A DNA stretch of 64,000 nucleotides from Aeromicrobium endophyticum (GCF_003586285.1 NZ_QUBR01000001.1:1791373-1855372), one strand, 5' to 3'. Positions 7,937 through 17,015 are shown, counted from the stretch's first letter. The notes: a model not told the origin generated them from the letters alone. Translations and numbers: made by a program.

Positions 7937-9489
7937 CGGCCGGTCAGGGGTCGTACGACGTCCTGGTCGTCGGTGCCGGCTCGTCCGGGACCGCGCTCGC
8001 CGCCGGGCTCGTCCGCCAGGGTCGTCGTGTCCTGCTGTTGGAGGCGGGGCGGGACTATCCCGCCTCCGACCTGCCAGAAGCGTGGCGATCGCCCAATCCG
8101 TTCAACGCCATCACGGACGGGGAGCTGGGCGACTACCTCTGGGAAGATCTCGTGGCAGCACGGACCGACGCTCAGGATCCCGCTCTCTACTGGCGGGGCA
8201 AGGGAGTGGGCGGGAGCTCCACGGTGAACGGGCAGATCGCCATCAGGCCGCCGGTCGAGGACTTCGACGAGTGGGCTGCCGACGGCTGCGCCGGTTGGTC
8301 GGCCGACGAGGTCATGCCTGCGTTCGTGGACCTCGAGTCGGACGTCGACTTCGGTGCCGAGGCCTATCACGGGGACGCCGGCCCCATCCCCGTCGTCCGC
8401 ACGCCCGTCGAGCAGTGGGGAGCGGTCGACCTCGCGTTGCGTGATGCGGCGCTGGCGTCGGGACTCCCGTGGGCTGCCGACGTCAATGCGCCCGGGGCGA
8501 GTGGTGTGTCGCCCTACCCCATCAACTCGGTCGATCAGCGGCGAGTGTCGTGCAACGACGCCTACCTGGAGCCGCTCCGGGGCAGCTCGCTGCTGACGAT
8601 CCGCGGTCACGCCGTGGTCGATCGGGTGCTGTTCGACGGCGGCCGTGCGGTGGGCGTGCGGCTCGCGGACGGCACGTCCTACCGTGCGGACACCGTCATC
8701 CTCAGTGCCGGCGCGATCGCGTCGCCGACGATCCTCATGCGTTCCGGCATCGGCCCGGCTCGAGACCTCGAGGCGCTGGGTGTTCCTGTGCGTGCCGACC
8801 TGCCCGTGGGACGAGGGCTGCAGGACCACCCCTTGGCGCTGATCGGTGTGCCTCTCACCGAAGCCGCGTCGGCCGGCCCCGAGGACCGGCACACCAACTG
8901 CTGCATCCGGTACTCCAGCGGCCTCGTGCCGGATGAGAACGACATGATGCTGGTCTCCCTGAACCAGAACGTGCTCGCGATGGCATCGGCCGACCTGCGT
9001 AGCGGCGCCGGCGCGGTCGGGGTGTTCGTCAACCGGACGTATTCACGGGGCGCCCTTCGGTTGGTCAGCACCGACCCGCGCGTCCAGCCGGAGGTGTCGC
9101 TCAGGATGCTCTCGGACGAGCGCGACCTCAGCCGGCTCGCCGCCGGCGTCGAGCGGTTGATGGGGCTGGTGGGTCATCCGGCCTTCACCACGATCGCGGC
9201 AGCCGACGTGAGGTCCTCCAACCCCGAGCTGAGCCGGGCCCTGAACGGACCGCCGGACGGTCTGCGCCGCCACCTGCTCGCCACCGCGGTCGACACCCAG
9301 CACCCGACCAGCACGTGCCGGATGGGGCACCCCGACGCCCTGACCACCGTCGTCGATCCCGACTGCCGGGTCGTCGGTGTCGAGGGCCTTCGCGTGGTGG
9401 ACGCCTCGATATTCCCGTTCGTTCCCCGCGCCAATACTCATCTCGCGTGTGTCATGGCCGGCGAGCTCATGGCGCGAAGACTCAGCTGA
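7933..9489 (+). CDS. GMC-family FAD-dependent alcohol oxidoreductase
   Basis: 518 aa from GTG 7933 (GCGAGG Shine-Dalgarno-like sequence 5 nt upstream); a GTG at 7912 would add seven residues. N-terminal FAD-binding Rossmann motif VVGAGSSGTALA followed by LLLEAG, a GMC signature-1-like segment (WRGKGVGGSSTVNG), signature-2-like ILSAGAIASP, and the C-terminal catalytic region with HPTSTCRMG and NTH (PRANTHLACVMAGE). Choline-dehydrogenase-like members oxidise primary alcohols to aldehydes. The aldehyde dehydrogenase 24 bp downstream is the obvious next step. No membrane or twin-arginine signal is seen, so cytosolic. Confidence 0.9.
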   Translation: MTAGQGSYDVLVVGAGSSGTALAAGLVRQGRRVLLLEAGRDYPASDLPEAWRSPNPFNAITDGELGDYLWEDLVAARTDAQDPALYWRGKGVGGSSTVNGQIAIRPPVEDFDEWAADGCAGWSADEVMPAFVDLESDVDFGAEAYHGDAGPIPVVRTPVEQWGAVDLALRDAALASGLPWAADVNAPGASGVSPYPINSVDQRRVSCNDAYLEPLRGSSLLTIRGHAVVDRVLFDGGRAVGVRLADGTSYRADTVILSAGAIASPTILMRSGIGPARDLEALGVPVRADLPVGRGLQDHPLALIGVPLTEAASAGPEDRHTNCCIRYSSGLVPDENDMMLVSLNQNVLAMASADLRSGAGAVGVFVNRTYSRGALRLVSTDPRVQPEVSLRMLSDERDLSRLAAGVERLMGLVGHPAFTTIAAADVRSSNPELSRALNGPPDGLRRHLLATAVDTQHPTSTCRMGHPDALTTVVDPDCRVVGVEGLRVVDASIFPFVPRANTHLACVMAGELMARRLS

Positions 9490-9513
9490 CTCCGACCTGG
9501 CAAGGACGCCTTC

Positions 9514-10929
9514 ATGCTTGAACTGAAACACATCATCGACGGGACCAGCGTCGCGTCGGCCCACCCGTCGACCTGCGACGTCGTCAGCCCCTACACGGGC
9601 CAGGTCATCGCGCACATCCCTGCGGGCTGCCCGGAAGATGCCGAGGCGGCCGTCGCGTCGTCGAAGGCCGCCCAGCCGGCGTGGGCCGCCCTCGATCTCG
9701 TCCACCGCACGGAGTACCTCGCTGCCTGTGCCGATGTCGTGGAGCGGAACGTCCGAGAGCTCGCCGAGCTGGAGAGCGCGGAGATGGGCAAGCCGATCCC
9801 TCTCGCCGAGCAGTTCATGGCCGGAGGCGTCGGCGCGCTCCGCGCCAGCATCGAGCTGGCTCGGACGTATCCGTTCGTCGCGGACGTCTCGGCGTCGGGC
9901 GAGCCCAGCCGCACGATGGTGCTCCGGCAGCCGGTGGGCGTGGTGGCCCTCATCGTGCCCTGGAACTTCACCGTCACGTCCGTCCTGGCGGTTCTGGGAC
10001 CCGTGTTGCTGGCCGGCAACACGGTCGTGGTCAAGCCCTCGGAGAAGTCCCCGATGTCGGCGGCGCGGCTGGTCGAGCTGCTCGATCTTCCGCCGGGGGT
10101 CGTCAACGTCCTGCACGGCGACCGACGAGCGGGTCAGCCGCTCGTCGAGAACGAGGCAGTCGACCTGGTGCACTTCACGGGCTCCGTCGCCGCGGGTCGT
10201 TCGGTCGGCGAGGCGGCCGCGAGACGCCTGACGCGATCGATCCTCGAGCTCGGCGGGAATGACCCGGTGATCGTCGGAGCCGATGTCCACGACGTGGCCG
10301 CCACGGCCCGGGCCGTGGCGTTCTCGAGCTTCGTCAACAGCGGTCAGATCTGCACGTCGTCCGAGCGGATCTACGTGCACCGCTCGATCGCCGAGGAGTT
10401 CACGCGCTCCCTGGTGGCCGAGGCGGCGGCTTTCAGCATGGTGGAGGGTCCAGAAGGGTCAGGACTCGGACCCATGGTCGACGAGCAGCAACGCCAGACG
10501 GTCCACGGGCACGTCACGGATGCCGTCGCGCTGGGAGCGACGGCGCTGTGCGGCGGCGAGCTGCCCGACGGGCCCGGGTACTTCTATCCGGCCACCGTGC
10601 TGGTGGACCTCGCACCGGAGTCGCTGATCCTGAAGGAGGAGACCTTCGGCCCGGTCGCGCCGGTCATGGTCTTCGACACCTTTGAGGAGGCTGTCGCCCT
10701 GGCCAACGGGACGAGCTTCGGTCTGGCGGCGACGGTCTACACCTCTGCCGAGGCGGATCTCCGTCACTGCTCGGAGATCCGGGCTGCGATCGTGTGGGTC
10801 AACGAATGGCAGGGCGGCGGCGTCGGCATGGAGTACGAGCCGTGGGGGGAGAGCGGATCAGGGGCGACCGGCGGCTCGGCACTGTTCGACGCCGCGACCC
10901 GGCCGATGTCGATGGTCATCTCGACCTAG
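9514..10929 (+). CDS. NAD(P)-dependent aldehyde dehydrogenase
   Basis: 471 aa, normal length for the superfamily. Visible landmarks: PWNFTVTSVLAVLGPVLLAGN cofactor region, KPSEKSP, catalytic-base Glu in LELGGNDP, nucleophile Cys in NSGQICTSSERIY, and EETFGPVAPVM. The C-terminal VNEWQGGG...WGESGSG block is the usual ALDH C-terminus. Lies 24 bp after the GMC oxidoreductase on the same strand, so it likely oxidises the aldehyde made by that enzyme to an acid. It is the last gene of the operon: a hairpin follows and the next gene converges. Confidence 0.93.
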   Translation: MLELKHIIDGTSVASAHPSTCDVVSPYTGQVIAHIPAGCPEDAEAAVASSKAAQPAWAALDLVHRTEYLAACADVVERNVRELAELESAEMGKPIPLAEQFMAGGVGALRASIELARTYPFVADVSASGEPSRTMVLRQPVGVVALIVPWNFTVTSVLAVLGPVLLAGNTVVVKPSEKSPMSAARLVELLDLPPGVVNVLHGDRRAGQPLVENEAVDLVHFTGSVAAGRSVGEAAARRLTRSILELGGNDPVIVGADVHDVAATARAVAFSSFVNSGQICTSSERIYVHRSIAEEFTRSLVAEAAAFSMVEGPEGSGLGPMVDEQQRQTVHGHVTDAVALGATALCGGELPDGPGYFYPATVLVDLAPESLILKEETFGPVAPVMVFDTFEEAVALANGTSFGLAATVYTSAEADLRHCSEIRAAIVWVNEWQGGGVGMEYEPWGESGSGATGGSALFDAATRPMSMVIST

Positions 10930-10935
10930 GTCCAG

Positions 10936-10966
10936 CTCCGCTCGCCGTCAGGGGCGGTGAGCGGAG
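10936..10966. terminator. Bidirectional hairpin between convergent genes
   Basis: CTCCGCTC at 10936-10943 pairs with GAGCGGAG at 10959-10966 around a 15-nt GC-rich loop that holds the stop codon of the minus-strand hydrolase. It sits 7 bp past the aldehyde dehydrogenase stop, the expected place for a shared terminator of convergent operons. No U tract on either strand, as is common in actinobacteria. Confidence 0.55.
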
Positions 10967-12006
10967 TCCTTCGCGGCCAGACGGGTGCGGATGAAGGCAG
11001 CGAGATTGTCTGCGGCGCTGTCGTCGACATTGGTCATCGCCACGATGGTCGTGCCTGACGCGGGGGCGTACCCGGCGAAGGACTGGAACCCCGGCAACGA
11101 GCCGTTGTGCCCCCACAGCCCGTCGAAGTCCGCGATGCCGAGCCCGTACCTGATGGACGCTCCGGGGACGGCCATGGTGTCCAACCGCTCGCGCTGAGCT
11201 GCGTCGCTGAGGAGCTCGCCCGCGGCGACCGCCTCGACCAGACGCGCCAGGTCGGCTGCCGTGGAGACGAGGCTGCCGGCGGTCCACGCCCACGACATGT
11301 TGATGTGCGTCGCGTCGGCGAGCTGCCCGTCGCGGGGGTGGTATCCACGGACCGGGGCGCTCTGCAGTGCCACCGCCGGTCGGTCGGGAGGCGCGATGTC
11401 GGAGTCGAGCATGCCGAGAGGCTCGAAGACGAGGTCGCGGGCGACCTCGGTGGCGGTCCGGCCGGTCAGGTGCTCGATGATCAGCCCGAGCACGATGTAG
11501 CCGGAGTTGCAGTACTCCCACGACGTGCCGGGGGCGAAGTGCTGCGGTTCGCCGCGCGTCGTGTCGAGCAGCTCTTCGGGCGACCAGACACGGTCGGGGG
11601 CGTCCCAGAGGGCCTCGATGAAGGCATCGGACGTGTAGTCGGGAAGCCCCGACGTCATCGCGAGCAGATGGCGCACCGTCACGCCCGGCGGAACTGAGAG
11701 GTCGGGCATGATCGCGCGCACGTCGTGGTCCAGGTCGAGCTCACCGGAGTCCACGAGCTGCAGGACCATCGTCCCCACGACTACCTTGGTGACGCTGCCT
11801 GCCCTCATCCGGCTGTCCACAGCCAGAGGTGTCGTGGCTCGCACGTCCGCGACGCCGAGGGCGTGCGTCCAGCTGCCGACCGTCGGACTGCTGACGTGGA
11901 CGATGGCACCGGGGATGGAGAGCCGCTGGCGTTCGACGTCGATGGCCGTGAGGAAGTCTCGCGTTGCGTCCGTCGAGGTGGGGGCGGGCTGCTCGCTGGT
12001 TGTCAC
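10948..12006 (-). CDS. Serine beta-lactamase-family hydrolase (class C / D-aminopeptidase-like)
   Basis: 352 aa from GTG 12006, chosen over the upstream start because AGGAGA precedes it by 4 nt. Motifs: SVTK (nucleophile Ser, general-base Lys), YCNSGY (YxN) and WGHNGSLPG (HxG in the KTG position). The family includes D-aminopeptidases, esterases and penicillin-binding-like hydrolases; no signal peptide is seen, which argues against a secreted resistance enzyme. It is a paralogue in fold of the C-terminal domain of the giant fusion at 2.6-6.0 kb, and convergent to that operon, suggesting a related hydrolytic task. Substrate unknown. Confidence 0.85.
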   Translation of the reverse strand: MTTSEQPAPTSTDATRDFLTAIDVERQRLSIPGAIVHVSSPTVGSWTHALGVADVRATTPLAVDSRMRAGSVTKVVVGTMVLQLVDSGELDLDHDVRAIMPDLSVPPGVTVRHLLAMTSGLPDYTSDAFIEALWDAPDRVWSPEELLDTTRGEPQHFAPGTSWEYCNSGYIVLGLIIEHLTGRTATEVARDLVFEPLGMLDSDIAPPDRPAVALQSAPVRGYHPRDGQLADATHINMSWAWTAGSLVSTAADLARLVEAVAAGELLSDAAQRERLDTMAVPGASIRYGLGIADFDGLWGHNGSLPGFQSFAGYAPASGTTIVAMTNVDDSAADNLAAFIRTRLAAKDSAHRP

Positions 12007-12224
12007 GGTGTCTCCTGGTCGTTGGCGGCACGGTGATCTCGTGCGCGTGGATCTTCGCATCGTGCGGCAGATGCAGACGTTCGGGCATGGTGCGAGGGTT
12101 CAAAGCGCACGGCCGATGCTTGGTCATTCGGCCAAGCCGCGGGTCTCTGCCAGTTCGTAGTGTCGAGCGTCAACGATTCCACCGCTCCAGCGCGGTGGAT
12201 GGACATCAGCACACGAGGAGAGCC
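12007..12224. promoter_or_regulatory. Divergent intergenic region with inverted repeat
   Basis: 218 bp separate the start of the minus-strand hydrolase from the GTG start of the agmatinase-like gene, so both promoters should be here. A perfect 7-bp inverted repeat, CCACCGC at 12179-12185 and GCGGTGG at 12192-12198, lies 27 bp before the agmatinase-like start and could be an operator or a 5' leader hairpin. I see no convincing -35/-10 pair. GAGGAGA just before 12225 is a clear ribosome binding site. Confidence 0.4.
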
Positions 12225-13211
12225 GTGCCGGACAAAGATACTTCCGCGGAACAGCCGGACCAGGGCGAGCGCACCATCGTCGGCCCGCCGAGCGCGACGC
12301 AGCAGCTGCCGCGATTCGCCGGTCCTTCCACGTTCGCGCGACTGCCTCGGCTCGACGAGGTCGGTCGTGCCGACGTGGCCATCCTCGGCGTCCCGTTCGA
12401 CTCGGGAACGACGTATCGTCCTGGTGCTCGATTCGGGCCCGAGGCCGTCCGTGCCGGGTCGAAGCTCATCAGGCCGCACCACATCGGGCTCGACGTCGAT
12501 CCCTGGTCGGCCATGCAGGTCGCGGACGCGGGTGACGTCGGTGTGACCCCGTTCGACATCGCGACCGCCATCGAGCAGATCCACGTCGCGACTCGCGCGC
12601 TGTACCGAAAGACCGATCACATCCTCGCGATCGGTGGTGACCACACCATCGCCCTGCCACTCCTGCGGGCCGCGCACGAACGTCACGGGCCGATCGCCCT
12701 CGTGCACTTCGATGCCCACCTCGACACCTGGGACAGCATGTTCGGCGCGTCGCTGACGCACGGAACACCATTTCGTCGAGCGACGGAGGAGGGATTGCTC
12801 GCTGTGGACCACTGTGCTCATGTGGGGATCCGGCAGACGACTCCGGCGGCGCAGGACCTCGCTGACGACAAGAAGCTCGGTTTCGCCACCATCACCACGC
12901 TCGAGGTGGCACGCCGAGGCATCGAGGAGGCCGCAGACCGGATTCGTGAACGCGTGGGAGCGTTGCCCGTCTACCTCAGCATCGACATCGACGTGCTGGA
13001 CCCGGCCCACGCGCCGGCCACAGGCACGCCTGAGCCGGGCGGCCTGACGACGCGTGAGCTGCAGATGCTGTTGTTCAGCCTCGTCGGGCTCAACATCGTC
13101 GGCGCTGACGTCGTCGAGGTCTCTCCCGCCTACGACCACGCCCAGATCACGGCTCTCGCCGCTGCGGGACTGGTGTTCGACCTGCTTGCGCTGCTGGCGC
13201 GCGCACGATGA
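12225..13211 (+). CDS. Agmatinase / ureohydrolase family protein
   Basis: 328 aa from GTG 12225 with GAGGAGA just upstream; upstream in-frame starts lack a ribosome binding site. All three ureohydrolase metal motifs are present: GGDHT, DAHLDT and SIDIDVLDPAHAP. The N-terminal GVPFDSGTTYRPGARFGPEAVR block and C-terminal GADVVEVSPAYDHAQIT favour agmatinase or guanidinobutyrase over arginase. Would hydrolyse a guanidino compound to urea plus an amine or amino acid. Next to alcohol/aldehyde oxidation genes, a guanidino-acid or agmatine-derived substrate is plausible but unproven. Confidence 0.9.
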   Translation: MPDKDTSAEQPDQGERTIVGPPSATQQLPRFAGPSTFARLPRLDEVGRADVAILGVPFDSGTTYRPGARFGPEAVRAGSKLIRPHHIGLDVDPWSAMQVADAGDVGVTPFDIATAIEQIHVATRALYRKTDHILAIGGDHTIALPLLRAAHERHGPIALVHFDAHLDTWDSMFGASLTHGTPFRRATEEGLLAVDHCAHVGIRQTTPAAQDLADDKKLGFATITTLEVARRGIEEAADRIRERVGALPVYLSIDIDVLDPAHAPATGTPEPGGLTTRELQMLLFSLVGLNIVGADVVEVSPAYDHAQITALAAAGLVFDLLALLARAR

Positions 13212-13322
13212 GCCTGCCACGGGCCGCCTGCTCGAGGTCCGTCCCGTCCGACCACGGGCACCACACGGCGCAGGTGCACCACGCACCGTTCGGCAGCACA
13301 CCCTAGAACGAGGACGGCAAGG

Positions 13323-16300
13323 ATGTTCCAGAAGATTCTCGTGGCCAATCGCGGCGAGATCGCGGTGCGCGCGATCCGTGCCGCGCACGAGCTGGGGGTC
13401 GAGACGGTCGCGGTGTTCCCGTACGAGGACCGCGGGTCCGAGCACCGGGTGCGGGCCGACGAGGCGTACGAGATCGGTGAGCGTGGGCACCCGGTGCGTG
13501 CGTATCTGGATCCCGAGGCGATCGTGGCGACGGCGGTGCGGGCGGGCGCCGATGCGGTGTATCCGGGGTACGGGTTCTTGTCGGAGAACCCCGATCTGGC
13601 CGAGGCGTGCGGGCGGGCGGGCATCACGTTCATCGGTCCGCCGAAGCACGTGCTGGAGCTGACGGGCAACAAGGCGTCGGCGATCGCGGCGGCGAGGGCG
13701 GCGGGGGTGCCGACGTTGCGGTCGGTCGATCCCTCCGGCGACGTCGACGTGCTGGTGGAGGCGTCGTCGGTGCTGACGTACCCGCTGTTCGTCAAGGCCG
13801 TGGCAGGTGGTGGTGGCCGGGGGATGCGCAAGGTCGACGATCCCGCGCTGCTGCGTGAGTCGATCCAGGCTGCGATGCGCGAGGCGGACGGGGCGTTCGG
13901 CGACCCGACGTGCTTCATCGAGGAGGCCGTGGTCGACGCGCGACACATCGAGGTGCAGATCCTGGCTGACCAGCGGGGCAACGTGGTGCACCTGTGGGAG
14001 CGCGACTGCTCGGTGCAGCGCCGTCACCAGAAGGTCGTCGAGATCGCGCCGGCGCCGCACCTGCCGGCGGACGTGCGCGAGGCGATGTGCGCCGATGCGG
14101 TCCGGTTCACCGAGTCGATCGGCTACTCCTGTGCGGGCACCGTCGAGTTCCTGCTGGGTGCTGACGGGCGCTACGTGTTCATCGAGATGAACCCGCGCAT
14201 CCAGGTCGAGCACACCGTGACCGAAGAGGTCACGAACGTCGACCTCGTGCAGGCGCAGATGCGCATCGCGGCAGGTGCGACGCTCGCCCAGCTCGGGCTG
14301 GACGACCAGTCCAGGATCGTCACCCGTGGCTTCGCGCTGCAGTGCCGCATCACGACCGAGGACCCCGCCAACGGGTTCCGGCCCGACACCGGCACGATCA
14401 CGTCGTACCGCTCGCCGGGCGGCCCGGGCGTGCGGCTCGACGGCGGCACGACGTTCACCGGAGCGGTCGTCAGCGCCCACTTCGACTCCCTGCTGAGCAA
14501 GCTGACGTGCCGGGGGCGTGACTTCGAGGCGGCGGTGACGCGGGCCGAGCGAGCCCTGGGCGAGTTCCACGTGGGCGGCGTCTCGACCAACATCCCGTTC
14601 CTCAAGGGCCTGCTGGCCGACCCCGACTTCCGGGCGGGACGTGTCACGACGTCCTTCATCGAGCAGCACCCCGGGCTGCTGGAGGCCCACGGCGCATCGG
14701 ACGAGGCGGGCAAGATCTTGTCGTGGCTGGCCGACGTCACGGTGAACCGGCCGCACGGGGTCTCGCCGACCAGCGTCGACCCGGTCTCGAAGCTCCCTCG
14801 GGTGGACCTCGGTGTAGCCGCGCCCGCCGGGAGCCGCGACCGCCTGCTGACGCTGGGACCAGACGGCTTCGCCGCGGACCTGCGGCAGCGCGACACGGTC
14901 GGCGTCACCGACACGACGTTCCGCGACGCGCACCAGTCGCTGCTGGCCACCCGCGTGCGCACCCGCGACCTGGTGCAGGTCGCGCCGTACGTGGCACGCG
15001 TGACGCCGCAGCTGCTGAGCGTTGAGGCCTGGGGCGGCGCGACCTACGACGTCGCACTGCGGTTCCTGAAGGAGGACCCGTGGGAGCGGCTGGCCGCGAT
15101 GCGCGAGGCGGTGCCGAACATCTGCCTGCAGATGCTGCTGCGCGGACGCAACACGGTCGGCTACACGCCCTACCCGACCGAGGTGACCGACGCGTTCGTC
15201 GCCGAGGCCGCGGCGACCGGCATCGACATCTTCCGCATCTTCGACGCCCTCAACGACGTCGACCAGATGCGTCCGGCGATCGAGGCCGTCCGCGAGACCG
15301 GCACGACGGTCGCCGAGGTCGCGCTGTGCTACACCGGCGACCTGTCCGACCCGGGCGAGCGCCTCTACACGCTCGACTACTACCTGCGGCTGGCCGACCG
15401 CATCGTCGAAGCGGGTGCGCACGTGCTGGCGATCAAGGACATGGCCGGCCTGCTGCGCGCCCCCGCGGCCCGGACGCTCGTGCGGGCGTTGCGTGAGCGG
15501 TTCGACCTGCCCGTCCACCTGCACACCCACGACACCCCCGGTGGTCAGCTCGCGACGCTCGTCGCGGCGATCGACGCCGGGGTCGACGCGGTCGACGCGG
15601 CCTCGGCCGCCCTGGCCGGCACCACGTCGCAGCCGCCGATGTCGGCGCTGGTCGCGGCGACCGACCACTCCGAGCGGACGACGGGGCTCGACATCGACGC
15701 CGTCAATGCCTTGGAGCCGTACTGGGAGGCGACCCGCCGCCTCTACGCCCCGTTCGAGTCGGGCCTGCCCGCACCCACGGGCCGCGTCTACCGACACGAG
15801 ATCCCCGGCGGGCAGCTGTCGAACCTGCGCCAGCAGGCCGTCGCCCTTGGGCTCGGCGAGAAGTTCGAGCAGATCGAGGACATGTACGCCGCCGCGAACG
15901 ACATCCTCGGCAACGTCGTCAAGGTGACCCCGTCGTCCAAGGTCGTCGGCGACCTCGCCCTGCACCTCGTCGCCGTCGGCGCCGACCCCGCCGCCTTCGC
16001 CGACGACCCGGCGTCGTTCGACATCCCCGACTCCGTCATCGGCTTCCTGTCCGGCGAGCTGGGCGACCCTCCCGGCGGATGGCCCGAACCTTTCCGCACC
16101 AAGGCCCTGCAGGGCCGCAGCACCAAGCCGTCCGTCACCGAGCTGACCGACGACGACCGAGCCGGGTTGGCGTCGGACCGTCGTCACACGCTCAACCGGT
16201 TGCTGTTCCCCGGGCCCACCTCAGACTTCGATCAGGCACTGGCGGAGTACGGCGACCTGTCGGTCGTGCCGACCGAGGCGTTCCTCTACGGCATGCGGCA

Positions 16301-16706
16301 GGACGGCGGCGAGACCGAGGTCGAGGTCGCCGAGGGCAGGCTGCTGCTCTTCGGCATCGAGGCCATCGGCGACGCCGACGAGCGTGGCATCCGCAACGTC
16401 CTCGGCACGATCAACGGTCAGCTGCGACCCACCGAGGTGCGCGACCGGTCCGTCGACTCCCGCACCACGACGGCCGAGAAGGCCGACACGATCAACCCGC
16501 GACACGTCGCCGTCCCCTTCGCAGGTGTCGTCCACGCACTCGTGGCCGAGGGCGACACCGTCACGGCCGGCCAGACGGTCGCCACGATCGAAGCCATGAA
16601 GATGGAAGCCTCCATCACGACCGCCAGCGCCGGAACGGTCGCTCGACTCCTCATCGCAGACACACGTCAGGTCGAAGGCGGCGACCTCCTGCTCGAGCTG
16701 TCCTGA
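13323..16706 (+). CDS. pyc: Pyruvate carboxylase
   Basis: 1127 aa, the full length of the single-chain biotin enzyme. Residues 1-~450 are biotin carboxylase (ATP-grasp GGGGRGMRKV; CSVQRRHQKVVE; FIEMNPRIQVEHTVTEEV). Residues ~490-1000 are the carboxyltransferase with DTTFRDAHQSLLATRVR, metal-binding HLHTHDTPGG and CxMA-like AIKDMAG. The C-terminus is the biotin carrier domain with AMKME, biotinyl Lys1093. Makes oxaloacetate from pyruvate and bicarbonate in the cytosol. It stands 111 bp from the agmatinase-like gene and is probably a separate housekeeping unit; ATG 13323 follows GGACGGCAAGG. Confidence 0.97.
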   Translation: MFQKILVANRGEIAVRAIRAAHELGVETVAVFPYEDRGSEHRVRADEAYEIGERGHPVRAYLDPEAIVATAVRAGADAVYPGYGFLSENPDLAEACGRAGITFIGPPKHVLELTGNKASAIAAARAAGVPTLRSVDPSGDVDVLVEASSVLTYPLFVKAVAGGGGRGMRKVDDPALLRESIQAAMREADGAFGDPTCFIEEAVVDARHIEVQILADQRGNVVHLWERDCSVQRRHQKVVEIAPAPHLPADVREAMCADAVRFTESIGYSCAGTVEFLLGADGRYVFIEMNPRIQVEHTVTEEVTNVDLVQAQMRIAAGATLAQLGLDDQSRIVTRGFALQCRITTEDPANGFRPDTGTITSYRSPGGPGVRLDGGTTFTGAVVSAHFDSLLSKLTCRGRDFEAAVTRAERALGEFHVGGVSTNIPFLKGLLADPDFRAGRVTTSFIEQHPGLLEAHGASDEAGKILSWLADVTVNRPHGVSPTSVDPVSKLPRVDLGVAAPAGSRDRLLTLGPDGFAADLRQRDTVGVTDTTFRDAHQSLLATRVRTRDLVQVAPYVARVTPQLLSVEAWGGATYDVALRFLKEDPWERLAAMREAVPNICLQMLLRGRNTVGYTPYPTEVTDAFVAEAAATGIDIFRIFDALNDVDQMRPAIEAVRETGTTVAEVALCYTGDLSDPGERLYTLDYYLRLADRIVEAGAHVLAIKDMAGLLRAPAARTLVRALRERFDLPVHLHTHDTPGGQLATLVAAIDAGVDAVDAASAALAGTTSQPPMSALVAATDHSERTTGLDIDAVNALEPYWEATRRLYAPFESGLPAPTGRVYRHEIPGGQLSNLRQQAVALGLGEKFEQIEDMYAAANDILGNVVKVTPSSKVVGDLALHLVAVGADPAAFADDPASFDIPDSVIGFLSGELGDPPGGWPEPFRTKALQGRSTKPSVTELTDDDRAGLASDRRHTLNRLLFPGPTSDFDQALAEYGDLSVVPTEAFLYGMRQDGGETEVEVAEGRLLLFGIEAIGDADERGIRNVLGTINGQLRPTEVRDRSVDSRTTTAEKADTINPRHVAVPFAGVVHALVAEGDTVTAGQTVATIEAMKMEASITTASAGTVARLLIADTRQVEGGDLLLELS

Positions 16707-16848
16707 GCTTGGGTTGCGGGCCGCGATCGGCAAGGGTTGCGAGCCAGGCCCGGCGATGTCGAGCACTCTTGCCCACGAGATCGCTGCTCCACGTGTGCTC
16801 CACGCGCCCGTCGTCGACGTGAGGCCAGGGCGTCGTCTGCGCAGGACG
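16707..16848 (+). pseudogene. Remnant of a second integrase 3' end outside attL
   Basis: From 16790 to 16849 the sequence aligns without gaps to the 60 bp before attR inside the prophage integrase (57479-57538), 44 of 60 identical by hand count, and continues into the 49-bp core in the same reading frame. Translated, APRVLHAPVVDVRPGRRLRR matches APRLPHAATVDLESERRLRR of the integrase C-terminus. Only this tail survives; nothing upstream resembles the catalytic domain. Best explained by decay of an earlier element integrated at the same tRNA. Confidence 0.6.
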
Positions 16849-16897
16849 GACGTGGTGGGCCCCGTGGGACTCGAACCCACAACCCGCGGATTAAAAG
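16849..16897. repeat. attL: 49-bp core repeat (tRNA-Lys 3' part)
   Basis: Exact 49-bp copy of 57538-57586, beginning GACGTGGTGGGCC and ending GGATTAAAAG. It holds the tRNA-Lys 3' half, from CCA through the T arm to the anticodon loop, in minus orientation. To its right the sequence (cgcgatcc) no longer matches the tRNA, so the 5' half is missing and this copy is not a tRNA gene. Marks the left prophage boundary. Confidence 0.93.
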
Positions 16898-17015
16898 CGC
16901 GATCCGGGCGAGATGACACACAGTGACACGGAAGGACGTAAGGGCCATTTCCGCAGGTCAGAGGCGGTTTGGCGTGAGCGGGAGAGGACACGCGAGGACT
17001 TAGTAGTACCTCGCG

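Noticed and set aside
10948..12006. Antibiotic-resistance beta-lactamase
   Set aside because: Has the fold motifs but no signal peptide, and the family is mostly esterases and peptidases; context is catabolic.
12003..16187. 1394-aa minus-strand frame opposite agmatinase and pyruvate carboxylase
   Set aside because: Antisense shadow produced by high-GC codon bias; both plus-strand genes have complete motifs.
16849..16897. A tRNA gene at attL
   Set aside because: Only the 3' half and anticodon loop are present; D arm and 5' acceptor strand are missing.
16714..16926. 70-aa plus-strand frame across attL
   Set aside because: No promoter or ribosome binding site and no catalytic domain; it is the decayed integrase tail plus antisense tRNA. 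Kept only as a remnant.
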